Shown here one piece after another: positions 54,718 to 63,999 of a stretch of DNA of 64,000 nucleotides (the first letter of the stretch is position 1; each line of letters starts with the position of its first letter). Source of the stretch: Hyphomicrobium sp. GTDB taxonomy: Bacteria; Pseudomonadota; Alphaproteobacteria; Rhizobiales; Hyphomicrobiaceae. Location: positions 114,414 through 178,413 of the forward strand of contig RXJH01000005.1 in assembly GCA_003987725.1 (NCBI GenBank), in the 5' to 3' direction. A model generated the notes under the pieces. It had not been told where the DNA came from. It did no database searches and saw only the letters and a list, made by a program, of their open reading frames with translations. Position numbers and translations under genes: made by a program.

Positions 54718-56091
54718 CTAGTTGAACAGGTGATCAAGTATCAGTTGCTTGACGTCCGTCGCCGCGATCGCTCGGTCAGGCACGAGCCCGGGTTCAGAGG
54801 ACCAAAAAACCGGACCTTGGGCAGGCGGATTGTCGGGCCGCCCGTGCGACCCTTTGATAAGGCTCGCATCGAGCGGAATGAGGTCCATCAGTGTTCGGAA
54901 CCCAAGCGCCTTTTTAGCTAACCTCGATGCAATCGCGAGTTTCGGAAAGCGAATGGAAGGATCGAGGAAAAGTTCAACGGGGTCGTAGCCGGGTTTTCGA
55001 TGTATCTCTACAGTTCGCGCGAAATCGGGAGCGCGATCGTCATCAAGCCAATAGTAATAGGTGAACCAGGCGTCGGGCGCGGCGAGAGCCACGATTTCAC
55101 CCGAGCGCGAATGATCGAGCCCGCAATCCCGCTTCTCGTCGTCGATCAACAGGCGATCGACACCATCCAATTTTTCTAGAATCCCTTTTGCCTTTCGGGC
55201 AGCCGCGTCATCCGCAGCATAAATGTGCGCAATCTGGTGGTCGGCGACGGCGAAAGCGCGGGATCGCGGAATATCCAAAATCTCGCCGCCCTCTTCATCG
55301 CGCACAGCGACCAAACCGGCCTCGCGAAGCGCGCGATTGATGTGGATGGGCTTGCTTACGGGTACGATGCCGTATTCCGACAATACAATAATACGGCGCC
55401 CTAACGCTTCCGCTTCAGCAATGAGATTGCCGGCAACGGCATCGATTTCACGTAGGTCCTTGGCAATAGCTGGATCGTCAGGACCAAGCCGCTGCAAGCC
55501 ATAGTCGAGATGCGGCAGATAAACGAGCGTCAGCGTCGGATCTTTCGATCTCATGACATGTTTCGCCGCTTCAGCGATCCACCTGCTCGACGCGATCGAC
55601 GTCGCCGGCCCCCAGAAATGGAATAGCGGAAATGTTCCAAGCTTCGACGTGAGTTCGCTGCGAAGCTCCGGCGGGCTTGTGTAGCAATCCGGGATCTTAC
55701 GGCCGTCGGCCTTGTAGATCGGGCGCGGAGTTATCGTGTAATCGGTCGTCGCGCCCATCGCGTACCACCAACAGACGTTTGCCGAGGTGAAGCCCGCATC
55801 GCGCTTCCGAGCCGCATCCCAGACGTGCTCGCCCGCCACCAGGCGGTTCGACTGACGCCAGAGCCAAACTTCCATCAAGTCGCGGAACAGCCAGCCGTTG
55901 CCGACGATGCCATGGCCGCTTGGCGGCAGTCCCGTCGTGAAGGTCGCCTGCGCCGAGCAGGTCACCGCAGGGATTATCGGCATCAGCTGACGCTGGGCGG
56001 CCCTCCCGGCGAAGCGAGAGAGGTTCGGCGTCGCATGTCCTATCAGCGCGGGCGTCAAGCCAACGACGTTGATGACGATGGTCGGATGCAT
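54718..56091 (-). CDS. eboF: Nucleotide pyrophosphatase/phosphodiesterase-family protein (EboF)
   Basis: A 457-residue alkaline-phosphatase-superfamily enzyme. Metal-site motifs are TIVINVVGLTPALIG at the N terminus, the Thr nucleophile segment IPAVTCSAQATFTTGLPPSGHGIVGNGW, VYLPHLDYGLQ, VLSEYGIVPV and AVADHQIAHIYA. It is the phosphodiesterase component of the ebo cluster. It is the last gene of the minus-strand ebo operon (sugar dehydrogenase, cytochrome c, eboF). Confidence 0.88.
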   Translation of the reverse strand: MHPTIVINVVGLTPALIGHATPNLSRFAGRAAQRQLMPIIPAVTCSAQATFTTGLPPSGHGIVGNGWLFRDLMEVWLWRQSNRLVAGEHVWDAARKRDAGFTSANVCWWYAMGATTDYTITPRPIYKADGRKIPDCYTSPPELRSELTSKLGTFPLFHFWGPATSIASSRWIAEAAKHVMRSKDPTLTLVYLPHLDYGLQRLGPDDPAIAKDLREIDAVAGNLIAEAEALGRRIIVLSEYGIVPVSKPIHINRALREAGLVAVRDEEGGEILDIPRSRAFAVADHQIAHIYAADDAAARKAKGILEKLDGVDRLLIDDEKRDCGLDHSRSGEIVALAAPDAWFTYYYWLDDDRAPDFARTVEIHRKPGYDPVELFLDPSIRFPKLAIASRLAKKALGFRTLMDLIPLDASLIKGSHGRPDNPPAQGPVFWSSEPGLVPDRAIAATDVKQLILDHLFN

Positions 56092-56113
56092 CCGCGGGGT
56101 CCTGCGGCCAAGC

Positions 56114-56581
56114 CTATTTCTTCAGAGAATTGATATAGGCGATGAGGTGCAGGATTTGATCTTGAGTTATGCCTCGCTTGGAGAACGAGCGCATGGCGCC
56201 CGATGCGCCGGAGTGAATGATTTCAAACTTCCCCAAATCCGTGTTGGCGCGGGCGTTGGTGTAGACGTCGTCGACAAGACTCGGTCCCATTCCACCAGTC
56301 GCACCCTCCTCGTGGCACGCGACGCAGTTGTTCTCGAAGAGATCTTTGCCTATGGCGATAGCATCGGCGTTGCCATTGTAGGGATCGATGCCAGTCTCAT
56401 GGAACTTCTTCACTTGATCGGTGAAGACTTCGCCTTTGATCGGCGAAAGATCGAGCGGTGAATCATCGAGCGCATCGCGAAACTGGACATCGGCAAACGC
56501 CGGGGGCGTTATCAACGCAACGAACGTTGACGCGGCATATATGATGGATACGAGCGTGCTTATGCGGGCATTGAAACGCAT
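56114..56581 (-). CDS. Cytochrome c, cL-like, partner of the PQQ sugar dehydrogenase
   Basis: A 155-residue periplasmic cytochrome with a signal peptide (residues about 8-30, ending AFA) and one haem site CVACH at 86-90. The following region GGMGPSLVDDVYTN..TDLGKFEIIHSGASGAM resembles the acceptor cytochromes of PQQ methanol dehydrogenases. Methionine 130 in GAMRSF is a plausible distal ligand. It lies directly downstream of the dehydrogenase, as an electron acceptor should. ATG at 56581 used. Confidence 0.88.
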   Translation of the reverse strand: MRFNARISTLVSIIYAASTFVALITPPAFADVQFRDALDDSPLDLSPIKGEVFTDQVKKFHETGIDPYNGNADAIAIGKDLFENNCVACHEEGATGGMGPSLVDDVYTNARANTDLGKFEIIHSGASGAMRSFSKRGITQDQILHLIAYINSLKK

Positions 56582-56622
56582 CGACAATCTATCCTTTTGG
56601 ATTCGCTAATTGGCCGTGAAAC

Positions 56623-56655
56623 GAGACCCCTTTGCCGCCGATACAAAGGGATCTC
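56623..56655. terminator. Hairpin between the dehydrogenase and cytochrome c genes
   Basis: GAGACCCCTTTG at 56623-56634 and CAAAGGGATCTC at 56644-56655 pair over 12 bp with one mismatch (loop of 9 bases). In the direction of transcription it lies after the dehydrogenase and before the cytochrome. It may be an intra-operon attenuator or RNA-stability element. Confidence 0.5.
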
Positions 56656-56681
56656 GCTCGATCTGAGTTCGCTACTCAGCG

Positions 56682-58106
56682 TTATGACTTCTTGGTTTTG
56701 GCAACTTCCGCTCCGGCAGGAACCTTGTCCGCCGGCACGATGCGCCAAAGTTCGCCGGGCGGGTTTGCGGTCGCGCCCTTGTCATCCGTGTAGAAGCAGT
56801 TGCAGTTCACCGCGAGAACCGTGCCGTCCTCGTCCGTGTTACCGGACGTGAACTGCAGCGCGGTCTGCGCCAGTTCCTGCATTTGCCACTTCGAACCGTC
56901 CCAAGCGGTTGCGAAGATGCGGCCGGAGCACCAGTCTCCCGTGAGGAAAGCGCCGTCCATGCCACCGTAGTTCGCAACACCAAGGCCCATGACCGAGCAG
57001 CCCCAACCGTCCTTTAGCTTTTCAGCCCCAGGATAGGGTGTCTGATGAGGATATTCGGCGACCGGCAGTACACCGACTTGCGGGCACTTATCGTCAGGCC
57101 CAAGCATGGGATGGCATTTCGTGCCCATGTTGAACTTCCAGCCGTAGTTTTCACCGCCTTTGCTCGATGCCGGCTGCCAGTCGATTTCTTCCAGGTGATT
57201 TTGGCCGACGTCGGCAATGAAGAGGTCGCCCGTCTTTTTGTTGAAGTGGAATGAATAGGGATTTCTCAGTCCATACGCCCAGATCTCAGGACGGGCGCCC
57301 ATGTGGATCTTTGAGAAGCCCTCTTCGGTTATACCGAAAAGAGTCATCATCCGATCCTGATAGGCGTGCGCCCATGGGTTGGAATCCGGCACCTTGTAAC
57401 CAACGCCGTCCGGAGTGTTGACATCGATACGTAGCATCTTGCCCCAGAGCACGCCCTGGTTCTGACCGGCGTTGAGCGGATCACCTTCCCACCCAGCGTC
57501 GCCCTTGCCGATGTAGAGATATCCGTCGGGACCGAACTGAATGCCGCCGCCGTAGTGATTGTAGTAGGGCTGCGGGATGTTGATGACGACCTTCACGCTC
57601 TTGTTCGCCTGCTCGACCGTCACGACGTCCGGGTTAGCGGGATCGACGGTATAGCGGGCAATGATATGCGCGCCGTTGAACGGCAACGACGCATAGCTGA
57701 CGTAAAAATGTCCGTTTTCCTTGAACTTCGGATCGAATGCGACAGCCCAGAGACCCTGCTCGACAAAGCCGGTCTGAACTTCGCTACCGAGCGGGCTGTT
57801 CTTCGTCAGATCGAGAAACGGCTTGTCGTTGACTTTGCCGTCTTTTGTGACGATCCGGATCTTTCCTTGCCGCTCTACGACGAAGATGCGGCCGGTGCCG
57901 TCGTACGCCGACGCAACCCCGACCGGATCAAGAAAGCCTTCGGCGACCTTGACCAAAGCAATTTTCGGATCGCCGGGAATTTTACCTCCGGGCCGTGCCA
58001 CCTCCGCGGCGGTCTTTGGCACGGATTGAGAGAGGGCCGGCACCGAGCCTAACGCAAGCACAATAGCCGCGCCGGCCGATGCGGCGAGCTCTAACCGCAT
58101 TCGCAT
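56682..58106 (-). CDS. PQQ-dependent sugar dehydrogenase (GSDH family)
   Basis: A 474-residue periplasmic quinoprotein with a signal peptide (ending ALSQS). The beta-propeller family motifs are visible: VEGxxxPVGVA-like start AEGFLDPVGVASAYDGTGRIFVVERQGKIRIV, QGLWAVAFDPKF, HYGGGIQFGPDGYLYIGKGDAGWEGDP, GKMLRIDV, LRNPYSFHFN and DLFIADVGQNHLEEID. The PQQ and calcium site follow from the family. The substrate is unknown. First gene of the minus-strand ebo operon, divergent from eboD. Confidence 0.92.
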   Translation of the reverse strand: MRMRLELAASAGAAIVLALGSVPALSQSVPKTAAEVARPGGKIPGDPKIALVKVAEGFLDPVGVASAYDGTGRIFVVERQGKIRIVTKDGKVNDKPFLDLTKNSPLGSEVQTGFVEQGLWAVAFDPKFKENGHFYVSYASLPFNGAHIIARYTVDPANPDVVTVEQANKSVKVVINIPQPYYNHYGGGIQFGPDGYLYIGKGDAGWEGDPLNAGQNQGVLWGKMLRIDVNTPDGVGYKVPDSNPWAHAYQDRMMTLFGITEEGFSKIHMGARPEIWAYGLRNPYSFHFNKKTGDLFIADVGQNHLEEIDWQPASSKGGENYGWKFNMGTKCHPMLGPDDKCPQVGVLPVAEYPHQTPYPGAEKLKDGWGCSVMGLGVANYGGMDGAFLTGDWCSGRIFATAWDGSKWQMQELAQTALQFTSGNTDEDGTVLAVNCNCFYTDDKGATANPPGELWRIVPADKVPAGAEVAKTKKS

Positions 58107-58607
58107 TGGACGTTACTCCCCTGATACGATTTTATTTTATGAATTTTAATTGAAGGCAAAAAGGAAAGTTTGTTTCCTAAAGCCCACACCGACTTTTGGC
58201 AGCATTTTTCGCGTTGCCGCCAAAAGACGATCAATTCAGGCTAGGTTATAAAAACCCAGTTCACAAGGCCGGGCTTTCGACGGCTTCATTCAACTAAAAT
58301 TGAGAAAATGTAGTTTCGCAATTGCGATGGGAATTAATCCCGAATGTTTATTTCTCAAATATCCAACGCGAATTGGGAGAATTTCCTTTTTGTCTGATAT
58401 TCGGCGCCGTTTCCAAAGTTATCAGGGCGCCTTGGCCGGGTTCCGGCGAAACGGCAATGTGCTGTCCCAGCTCATCCCATGCCCTTGAGCATCATTCTAA
58501 AAACTGTATTTCTAAAGCACCACCCGAACGGATGGCGCGACCCCGACATCAGTCGCCCGTCAAAAAATTGGTGGCTGGAATGAAGCGTGGGCCAGGGGAG
58601 CAACTTC
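58107..58607. promoter_or_regulatory. Divergent regulatory region of the ebo cluster
   Basis: About 500 AT-rich bases between the divergent sugar dehydrogenase and eboD genes, without a supported gene. Two inverted repeats stand out: AGGAAA/TTTCCT (58162-58178, 5-base loop) and CTTTTGGC/GCCAAAAG (58193-58200 and 58219-58226). These may be operators or transcript leader hairpins for the two operons. Confidence 0.5.
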
Positions 58608-59816
58608 GTGCCGAGTACAATTTTTGACATCCTGACCAAGCTTGAAACTCCGGGCGAAGCGAGGGCTTATTTCCAAAAATTCTCAGTGCCTTACGAATAT
58701 CCCGTTTATTTCACTCGGGATATTTTCTCGACCGGAAATAGAACTTTGGCAGATTGCGCGACTGCAATATCCGGAAAATCAAAATTATTGATTTTCGTGG
58801 ATGCCGGCGCCAAACAGCAAATACCGGATATTTGCCGTCGAGTTTCGGCGTACATCGATCACCACAAGGCCGAAATGGACCTCGCGGCCGAGGTCGAAGT
58901 CGTGCCTGGCGGAGAGGCTTGCAAGAACGACCTTGCGCTTGTTGAGCAACTGCAGCGCCGTGTCGTCGAAGCCGGGATTGATCGCCACTCCTACATTGTC
59001 GGCGTAGGCGGCGGAGCCATCCTCGACCTTATCGGTTACGTCGCGTCCACGACCCATCGCGGCATTCGCCACATCCGGGTTCCGACAACCGTGCTGTCAC
59101 AGAACGACTCGGGCGTTGGCGTGAAGAATGGTGTCAACGCTTTCGGGATCAAGAACCTGCTCGGGACCTTTCAGCCTCCCGCGGCCGTTATCAATGACTC
59201 GGTCTTCATCGATATCTTGCCGGGCCGCGACAAGCGGGCCGGTATGGCCGAAGCCGTCAAGGTCGCATTAATCCGCGACGGCGAATTCTTCGATTGGCTG
59301 GAACAGAAGGCTGAAGCGCTGGCACTGTTCGCGTCCGAGCCGCTCGATCGACTGATCCGTCATTGCGCGCTGCTGCACATGCGCCAGATTGCTCAGGGCG
59401 GCGATCCCTTTGAGCGCGGTAACGCCCGTCCGCTCGATTTTGGACACTGGGCCGCGCACAAGCTCGAGTCGCTTTCGAACTACGAATTGCGCCACGGTGA
59501 GGCTGTCGCCATCGGCCTCGCACTGGACACAAGATATTCCGTCCTTTCCGGACTGCTTCCTGAAGGCGACGATGAGCGGGTGCGCACGCTTCTGAACCGT
59601 CTCGGTTTCACGCTATGGCATGAAGCCTGCGATTGGACGGATTCCACCGGCCGGCGCGTGCTGCTCAAGGGTCTCGAAGATTTTCGCGAACATCTTGGCG
59701 GGGAATTGACGGTTACCCTCCTTTCAAGCCTCGGAACCGGCGTCGAAGTTCACGCGATGGACGAGACTTTGATCGCGAGCGCCCTTGATTGGCTGCGTGA
59801 GGGGAGCACTCTTTGA
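58608..59816 (+). CDS. eboD: EboD, sugar-phosphate cyclase (dehydroquinate-synthase-like)
   Basis: A 402-residue NAD- and metal-dependent cyclase. Visible features are GVGGGAILDLIGYVAS (NAD site, GGG at about 134-136), VPTTVLSQNDSGVGVKNGVNAFGIKN, and the metal ligands Glu215 (GMAEAVKVAL), His280 (FGHWAAHKLE) and His296 (RHGEAVAIG). The general pattern is shared with C7-cyclitol synthases; it is not the organism's housekeeping AroB by context. A GTG at 58608 follows GGGGAG; an earlier GTG at 58587 is less likely. First gene of the plus-strand ebo operon. Confidence 0.9.
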   Translation: MPSTIFDILTKLETPGEARAYFQKFSVPYEYPVYFTRDIFSTGNRTLADCATAISGKSKLLIFVDAGAKQQIPDICRRVSAYIDHHKAEMDLAAEVEVVPGGEACKNDLALVEQLQRRVVEAGIDRHSYIVGVGGGAILDLIGYVASTTHRGIRHIRVPTTVLSQNDSGVGVKNGVNAFGIKNLLGTFQPPAAVINDSVFIDILPGRDKRAGMAEAVKVALIRDGEFFDWLEQKAEALALFASEPLDRLIRHCALLHMRQIAQGGDPFERGNARPLDFGHWAAHKLESLSNYELRHGEAVAIGLALDTRYSVLSGLLPEGDDERVRTLLNRLGFTLWHEACDWTDSTGRRVLLKGLEDFREHLGGELTVTLLSSLGTGVEVHAMDETLIASALDWLREGSTL

Positions 59817-61015
59817 TGCAGCTCGCCCTTCCCGGCAATCCGCACCTCACGTACTGCACGAACATTCACGCTGGAGAGACTTGGTCCGAGATTGCCAGCA
59901 GCCTCGAGCGATTTTTGCCCGCAATAAAGAACGAGATTTCTCCGAGCCACCCGATGGGCGTCGGATTGCGGCTCTCCGCGGTCGCGGCCGATGAGCTTGC
60001 CGCACCCGCGACGCTAGACGCGTTCCGCGCGTTTCTGTTCGATCACGATCTCTATGTCTTCACGGTCAACGCCTTTCCTTACGGCCCCTTCCATGGAAGC
60101 CCCGTCAAAGAGCGCGTTTATGAGCCCGACTGGCGTACAAGCGAGAGACTGCTTTTCACGACCAAAGTCGCGGACATTTTGGCGGCGCTGGCTCCTGCGA
60201 ACGTGGAGTGCAGCATTAGTACCGTTCCTGGCGCATTCCGGTCTTATGTAAAGACCCCAGCCGACGTCGCGCGCATAAGAAGCGCTATGGTCGCATGCGC
60301 CGCTCATCTCTTCAATTTGCACCAGAACTCGGGGCACTCGATTGTTCTGGCGATTGAACCTGAGCCCGCCTGCTTTCTCGAGACGACCGAAGAAGCAATT
60401 GATTTCATCCAGCGCGAACTCTTTGGACCATCAGCGGTCTCCACGTTTGCAAAATTGACAAACACCTCGTCTTCGGAAGCCGAGGCAGGTCTGCGGCACC
60501 ACATCGGGTTGTGTTTCGACGTTTGCCATTCCGCCGTCGCCTTCGAGAATGCGAAGGAGGCGTTAGCCGCTATCGAGAGCGCTGGAATTCGCGTGGCCAA
60601 GGTCCAACTCAGTGCCGCTCTGCAAATTGCATGCACCGGCGTTGAGATCGAGCCCTTACTCGCCGCGTTCGATGACGGTGTCTATCTCCATCAAACCGTT
60701 CACTCGCGAGGCCGCGACCTTTGCCGTTATACGGATCTCGCCGATGCCTTTGCCTCTCTTCGGAACGGTGAGAAGGGCGGCGATTGGCGTGTTCACTGCC
60801 ACGTGCCGGTCTTTCTCGATCGCTTCGACGGTCTGCAATCCACACAAGCGACGCTGCGCGAGGTGCTTGGCCTGTGCCGGGAGCGTCCGGTATCACCCCA
60901 CCTCGAAGTCGAGACATACACCTGGAGCGTATTACCGCCGTCACTGCGGCACGGCGATTTGGCCGGCGATATCGTGCGGGAGCTTAAATGGGTGCGATCG
61001 GAGCTCGGCGCGTGA
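59816..61015 (+). CDS. eboE: EboE, TIM-barrel metabolite traffic protein
   Basis: A 399-residue xylose-isomerase-like barrel. Signs are LTYCTNIHAGETWSEI at the start, VFTVNAFPYGPFHGSPVKERVYEPDWRTSERLLFT, LAIEPEPACFLETTEEAI and GLCFDVCHSAVAFEN. The end VETYTWSVLPP is conserved in the family. Its ATG overlaps the eboD stop codon (TGATG), giving translational coupling. Reaction unknown. Confidence 0.9.
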   Translation: MQLALPGNPHLTYCTNIHAGETWSEIASSLERFLPAIKNEISPSHPMGVGLRLSAVAADELAAPATLDAFRAFLFDHDLYVFTVNAFPYGPFHGSPVKERVYEPDWRTSERLLFTTKVADILAALAPANVECSISTVPGAFRSYVKTPADVARIRSAMVACAAHLFNLHQNSGHSIVLAIEPEPACFLETTEEAIDFIQRELFGPSAVSTFAKLTNTSSSEAEAGLRHHIGLCFDVCHSAVAFENAKEALAAIESAGIRVAKVQLSAALQIACTGVEIEPLLAAFDDGVYLHQTVHSRGRDLCRYTDLADAFASLRNGEKGGDWRVHCHVPVFLDRFDGLQSTQATLREVLGLCRERPVSPHLEVETYTWSVLPPSLRHGDLAGDIVRELKWVRSELGA

Positions 61016-61860
61016 CCCCCTTCAATGCTTATCTAAGGCTGGCGCGCATTTCCAATCTGCCAACGGTCTGGACGAACGTCCTAGCCGCGTCTGTCCTCTC
61101 CGGTGGACCGGTTGGCTCAGAACTCGCCGTCGTCATGCTGGCAGTGTCCCTCCTCTATACCGCAGGCATGCTCCTCAACGACGCATTTGACCAGGAGATC
61201 GACGCCAAGGAGCGACCGACACGACCGCTGCCGTCGCGTACCGTCTCATCGTCGGGGGTTTGGGTTTCAGGATTTGCAATGCTGGCGGCGGGTGCTTTGC
61301 TGCCCTTTGGCCTCGGCATCCAGGCAGGCATAGCCGCGCTGGCGCTCGCGGGAACCATTCTCGTCTATGACGCCTGGCACAAAGGCAATACCTTTGCTCC
61401 GTTAATCATGGGCCTCTGCCGCGCACTCGTTTATGTCACGACCGCTGCGGCCACCGGCCTTGCGTTTTCGCAACCGCTCATCGCAGCCTCCATATCGCTG
61501 CTCGCCTATGTCGCGGCCATAACGTTCGTCGCCAAAGAGGAATCCTTCGATCGCGTGACGTCGTGGTGGCCCGTCGCGCTGTTGGCGTTGCCACTTCTTC
61601 GCGTTCTCACAACCGAACCGCCAACTGTCTTGACCGCACTCCTCGCCCTGTTCGGCGCCGGCGTAATCGCTTCCGCTCTTCGTTTGCTTTCGAGACGGGG
61701 TCCCGGCGACGTTGGTCGCGCCGTTTCCCTGCTGATCGCGGCCATCGCACTTTTTGACGGCTTGAACGCAGCAGCTGCCGGGAACGCTTACGCCGCGCTC
61801 ATCTGCTGCGGGCTCTTTGTCCTAACGATTTTGCTTCAACGCATCATTCCTGGCACGTGA
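61012..61860 (+). CDS. eboC: EboC, UbiA-like membrane prenyltransferase
   Basis: A polytopic membrane protein of the UbiA superfamily, 282 residues. It starts MTPFNAYLRLARISNLPTVWTN, with the aspartate-rich motif NDAFDQEIDAKERPTRPLPS, the second motif VYDAWHKG, and about eight helices. GTG at 61012 overlaps the eboE stop and has GGAG upstream; an ATG at 60988 is an alternative. It may attach the cyclitol-type metabolite to a lipid for transport to the periplasm. Confidence 0.9.
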   Translation: MTPFNAYLRLARISNLPTVWTNVLAASVLSGGPVGSELAVVMLAVSLLYTAGMLLNDAFDQEIDAKERPTRPLPSRTVSSSGVWVSGFAMLAAGALLPFGLGIQAGIAALALAGTILVYDAWHKGNTFAPLIMGLCRALVYVTTAAATGLAFSQPLIAASISLLAYVAAITFVAKEESFDRVTSWWPVALLALPLLRVLTTEPPTVLTALLALFGAGVIASALRLLSRRGPGDVGRAVSLLIAAIALFDGLNAAAAGNAYAALICCGLFVLTILLQRIIPGT

Positions 61861-61875
61861 CGCAGGACTCTTCCC

Positions 61876-62754
61876 ATGACGTCGTTTGAAGAAGTATTAG
61901 CCCGCAAAACTGCTATCCACGACTGGCTCGCCCGTCGTGTTTCGGCGGAGGCGACCGCATGGCTGGAAGGCGCTATCGCGAAATATGCAGCAAGTGGACG
62001 CTACGGCGACCTTGCGATGGCAATCGGACTTGCACCGCGCAAACTCGGAAAAGCCGAACTCGCGCTTTCGGATGATGAGGTTCGCACTGGACAAGAACTA
62101 AGACGCGGACTCGATACCTCGGATTGGAGTATCGATCAGGCTGGCCGCGTGCTCATCGTGCTTGCGAGCTATATGGGCGACGACCAGAAGTTTGCCGCCA
62201 CCCTCGATCGTCTATTTCAGGCGGGTGAGATCGGCGAGCACATCGCAATTCTCCGTGGCTTGCCCCTTTATCCCGCGCCTGAACTGCTGATACCGCGCGC
62301 GGCCGAAGGCGTCCGCTCGGCCATCCAGCCGGTTTTTGAAGCCGTTACCCATCGAAATCCGTTCCCGAAAGATCACTTCGATCAGGCGCAGTGGAATCAA
62401 ATGGTGCTGAAAGCGCTTTTCATCGGAAGCAAATTGGCGCCGATCCAGGGCCTGGACGAGCGGCGCAATCCCGAACTCGCAGCGACACTCATGGACTATG
62501 TCCATGAAAGATGGGCCGCAGGTCGCGCGGTATCTCCCGAGCTTTGGCGATGCGTCGGACCTTTCACACGCCGCGAAGACCTTCCCGATCTCGTGAAGGC
62601 GTTGCGCGGCGGAGAGGATGCCCAATCGGCCGCCGCCGCTCTCGCGCTTTCAGAGAGCATGCTGCCCGAAGCCCAAGAAGCGCTCGCGGTCGATACGCAG
62701 CTGACGGCGCGCATCAAGGCGAAAAACATCACCTGGAACTCGATTCATTTTTGA
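61876..62754 (+). CDS. eboA: EboA-domain protein
   Basis: A 292-residue helical soluble protein matching the EboA family. Characteristic parts are WLEGAIAKYAASGRYGDLAMAIGLAPRKLGK, the RVLIVLASYM stretch, LPLYPAPELLIPRAAEGVRSAIQPVFEAVTHRNPFPKDHF and QMVLKALFIGSKLAPIQGLDER. No enzymatic motif is visible. It is 15 bp after eboC and 28 bp before eboB. Confidence 0.88.
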   Translation: MTSFEEVLARKTAIHDWLARRVSAEATAWLEGAIAKYAASGRYGDLAMAIGLAPRKLGKAELALSDDEVRTGQELRRGLDTSDWSIDQAGRVLIVLASYMGDDQKFAATLDRLFQAGEIGEHIAILRGLPLYPAPELLIPRAAEGVRSAIQPVFEAVTHRNPFPKDHFDQAQWNQMVLKALFIGSKLAPIQGLDERRNPELAATLMDYVHERWAAGRAVSPELWRCVGPFTRREDLPDLVKALRGGEDAQSAAAALALSESMLPEAQEALAVDTQLTARIKAKNITWNSIHF

Positions 62755-62782
62755 CCGGCTGAGCCGTTACGAAGGAAAGAAC

Positions 62783-63673
62783 ATGTTTATCGATCCTCAC
62801 GCACACATGATCTCACGCACCACCGACGACTACGAAGCGATGGCGAGATCCGGTGTCGTCGCAGTCATCGAGCCCGCGTTCTGGATCGGGCAGGCGCGGA
62901 CAAACGCGGGAAGCTACAAGGATTATCTTTCGCATATCCTCGGTTTCGAACGCTTTCGCGCCGGACAATTCGGCATTCGCCACTATTGCTGCATCGGGCT
63001 CAATTCGAAGGAGGCAAACAACGAGGCATTAGCCGAGGCAGTCATGGAGCTGCTGCCGGACTTCGCAACCAAGGAAGGCGTCGTCGCCATTGGCGAGATC
63101 GGCTACGACGAGCAGACGGCCCTTGAGGACAAGTACTTTCGCCTCCAGCTCGATCTGGCTCGAGAGCTTGATCTGCCGGTCATGATTCACACGCCGCATC
63201 GCGACAAGAAACGCGGCGCGTCGCGCTCTATGGACGTCATCATCGAACACGGCATCGCGCCGTCGCGTGTCGTGATTGATCACGTCAACGAGGAGACGAT
63301 CAAAGAAGTGAAGGATCGCGGCTTCTGGGCAGCTTTCTCGATCTATCCGCATTCGAAAATGACGGCGGAAAGGATGGTTGCTTTGGTGAAGCAATATGGC
63401 GCGGAGCGTCTCATCGTCGATTCGGCCTGCGACTGGGGTATTTCAGATCCGCTGTCCGTTTCAAAGACGGCCAGCCTTCTCGCAGATCAAGGCATATCCG
63501 CTGACGATGTTCGACTTGTCACGTACGCGAACGCGCTCGCGGCCTATGGTCAGAGCGGTCAGATGACTGAGACCGATTGGCTCAGCCCGGCGCCGATCGA
63601 CCAGCGGACGCTTTATCAAGGCAACTCCGTGCTTCGCGGTGGCCAGACGCCACAAGTCGGGCGACCAGATTGA
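62783..63673 (+). CDS. eboB: EboB, TatD-family hydrolase
   Basis: A 296-residue metal-dependent hydrolase. Ligand motifs are MFIDPHAHMISR, the GEIGYDE strand (about residue 110), MIHTPHRD, VIDHVNEETI and VDSACDWG. This pattern is typical of the ebo-associated branch of the family rather than of TatD itself. Last gene of the plus-strand ebo operon. Confidence 0.9.
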   Translation: MFIDPHAHMISRTTDDYEAMARSGVVAVIEPAFWIGQARTNAGSYKDYLSHILGFERFRAGQFGIRHYCCIGLNSKEANNEALAEAVMELLPDFATKEGVVAIGEIGYDEQTALEDKYFRLQLDLARELDLPVMIHTPHRDKKRGASRSMDVIIEHGIAPSRVVIDHVNEETIKEVKDRGFWAAFSIYPHSKMTAERMVALVKQYGAERLIVDSACDWGISDPLSVSKTASLLADQGISADDVRLVTYANALAAYGQSGQMTETDWLSPAPIDQRTLYQGNSVLRGGQTPQVGRPD

Positions 63674-63906
63674 TCTCGGACGGCAACATCGCGACCTTAA
63701 AATCCGCATACGGAAATCGGATGCTGTTCAAGCGCATCAAACTTTAAAACAGCTATTCACTGGCGGGTGAGATGAGGGCGTGCGTCAGCTCTTGGGCAAT
63801 ATGCGGACATCACGCTGTCCCAAGGCATCCAAAAGAAGAAAATTTTGAAGGATTCGAATCCCAAGCGTGACAATACAAGCTGCTGAAAAACAATAATATT
63901 TCTTGA

Positions 63907-63999
63907 TGGCGGAGACGGAGGGATTCGAACCCTCGATACGCCTTTAAAGCGTATGACGATTTAGCAAACCGTTGCCTTCAGCCACTCGGCCACGTCTCC
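63907..63999 (-). tRNA. tRNA-Ser (GCU anticodon), CCA encoded
   Basis: On the minus strand the gene reads GGAGACG for the acceptor 5' strand and ends CGTCTCC-G-CCA. It has a TTGCTAA anticodon loop with anticodon GCT, the serine-type long variable arm (CATACGC...GCGTATC) and the GGTTCGAATCC T-arm. The mature part is 63910-63999 and the CCA is at 63907-63909. Confidence 0.95.
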
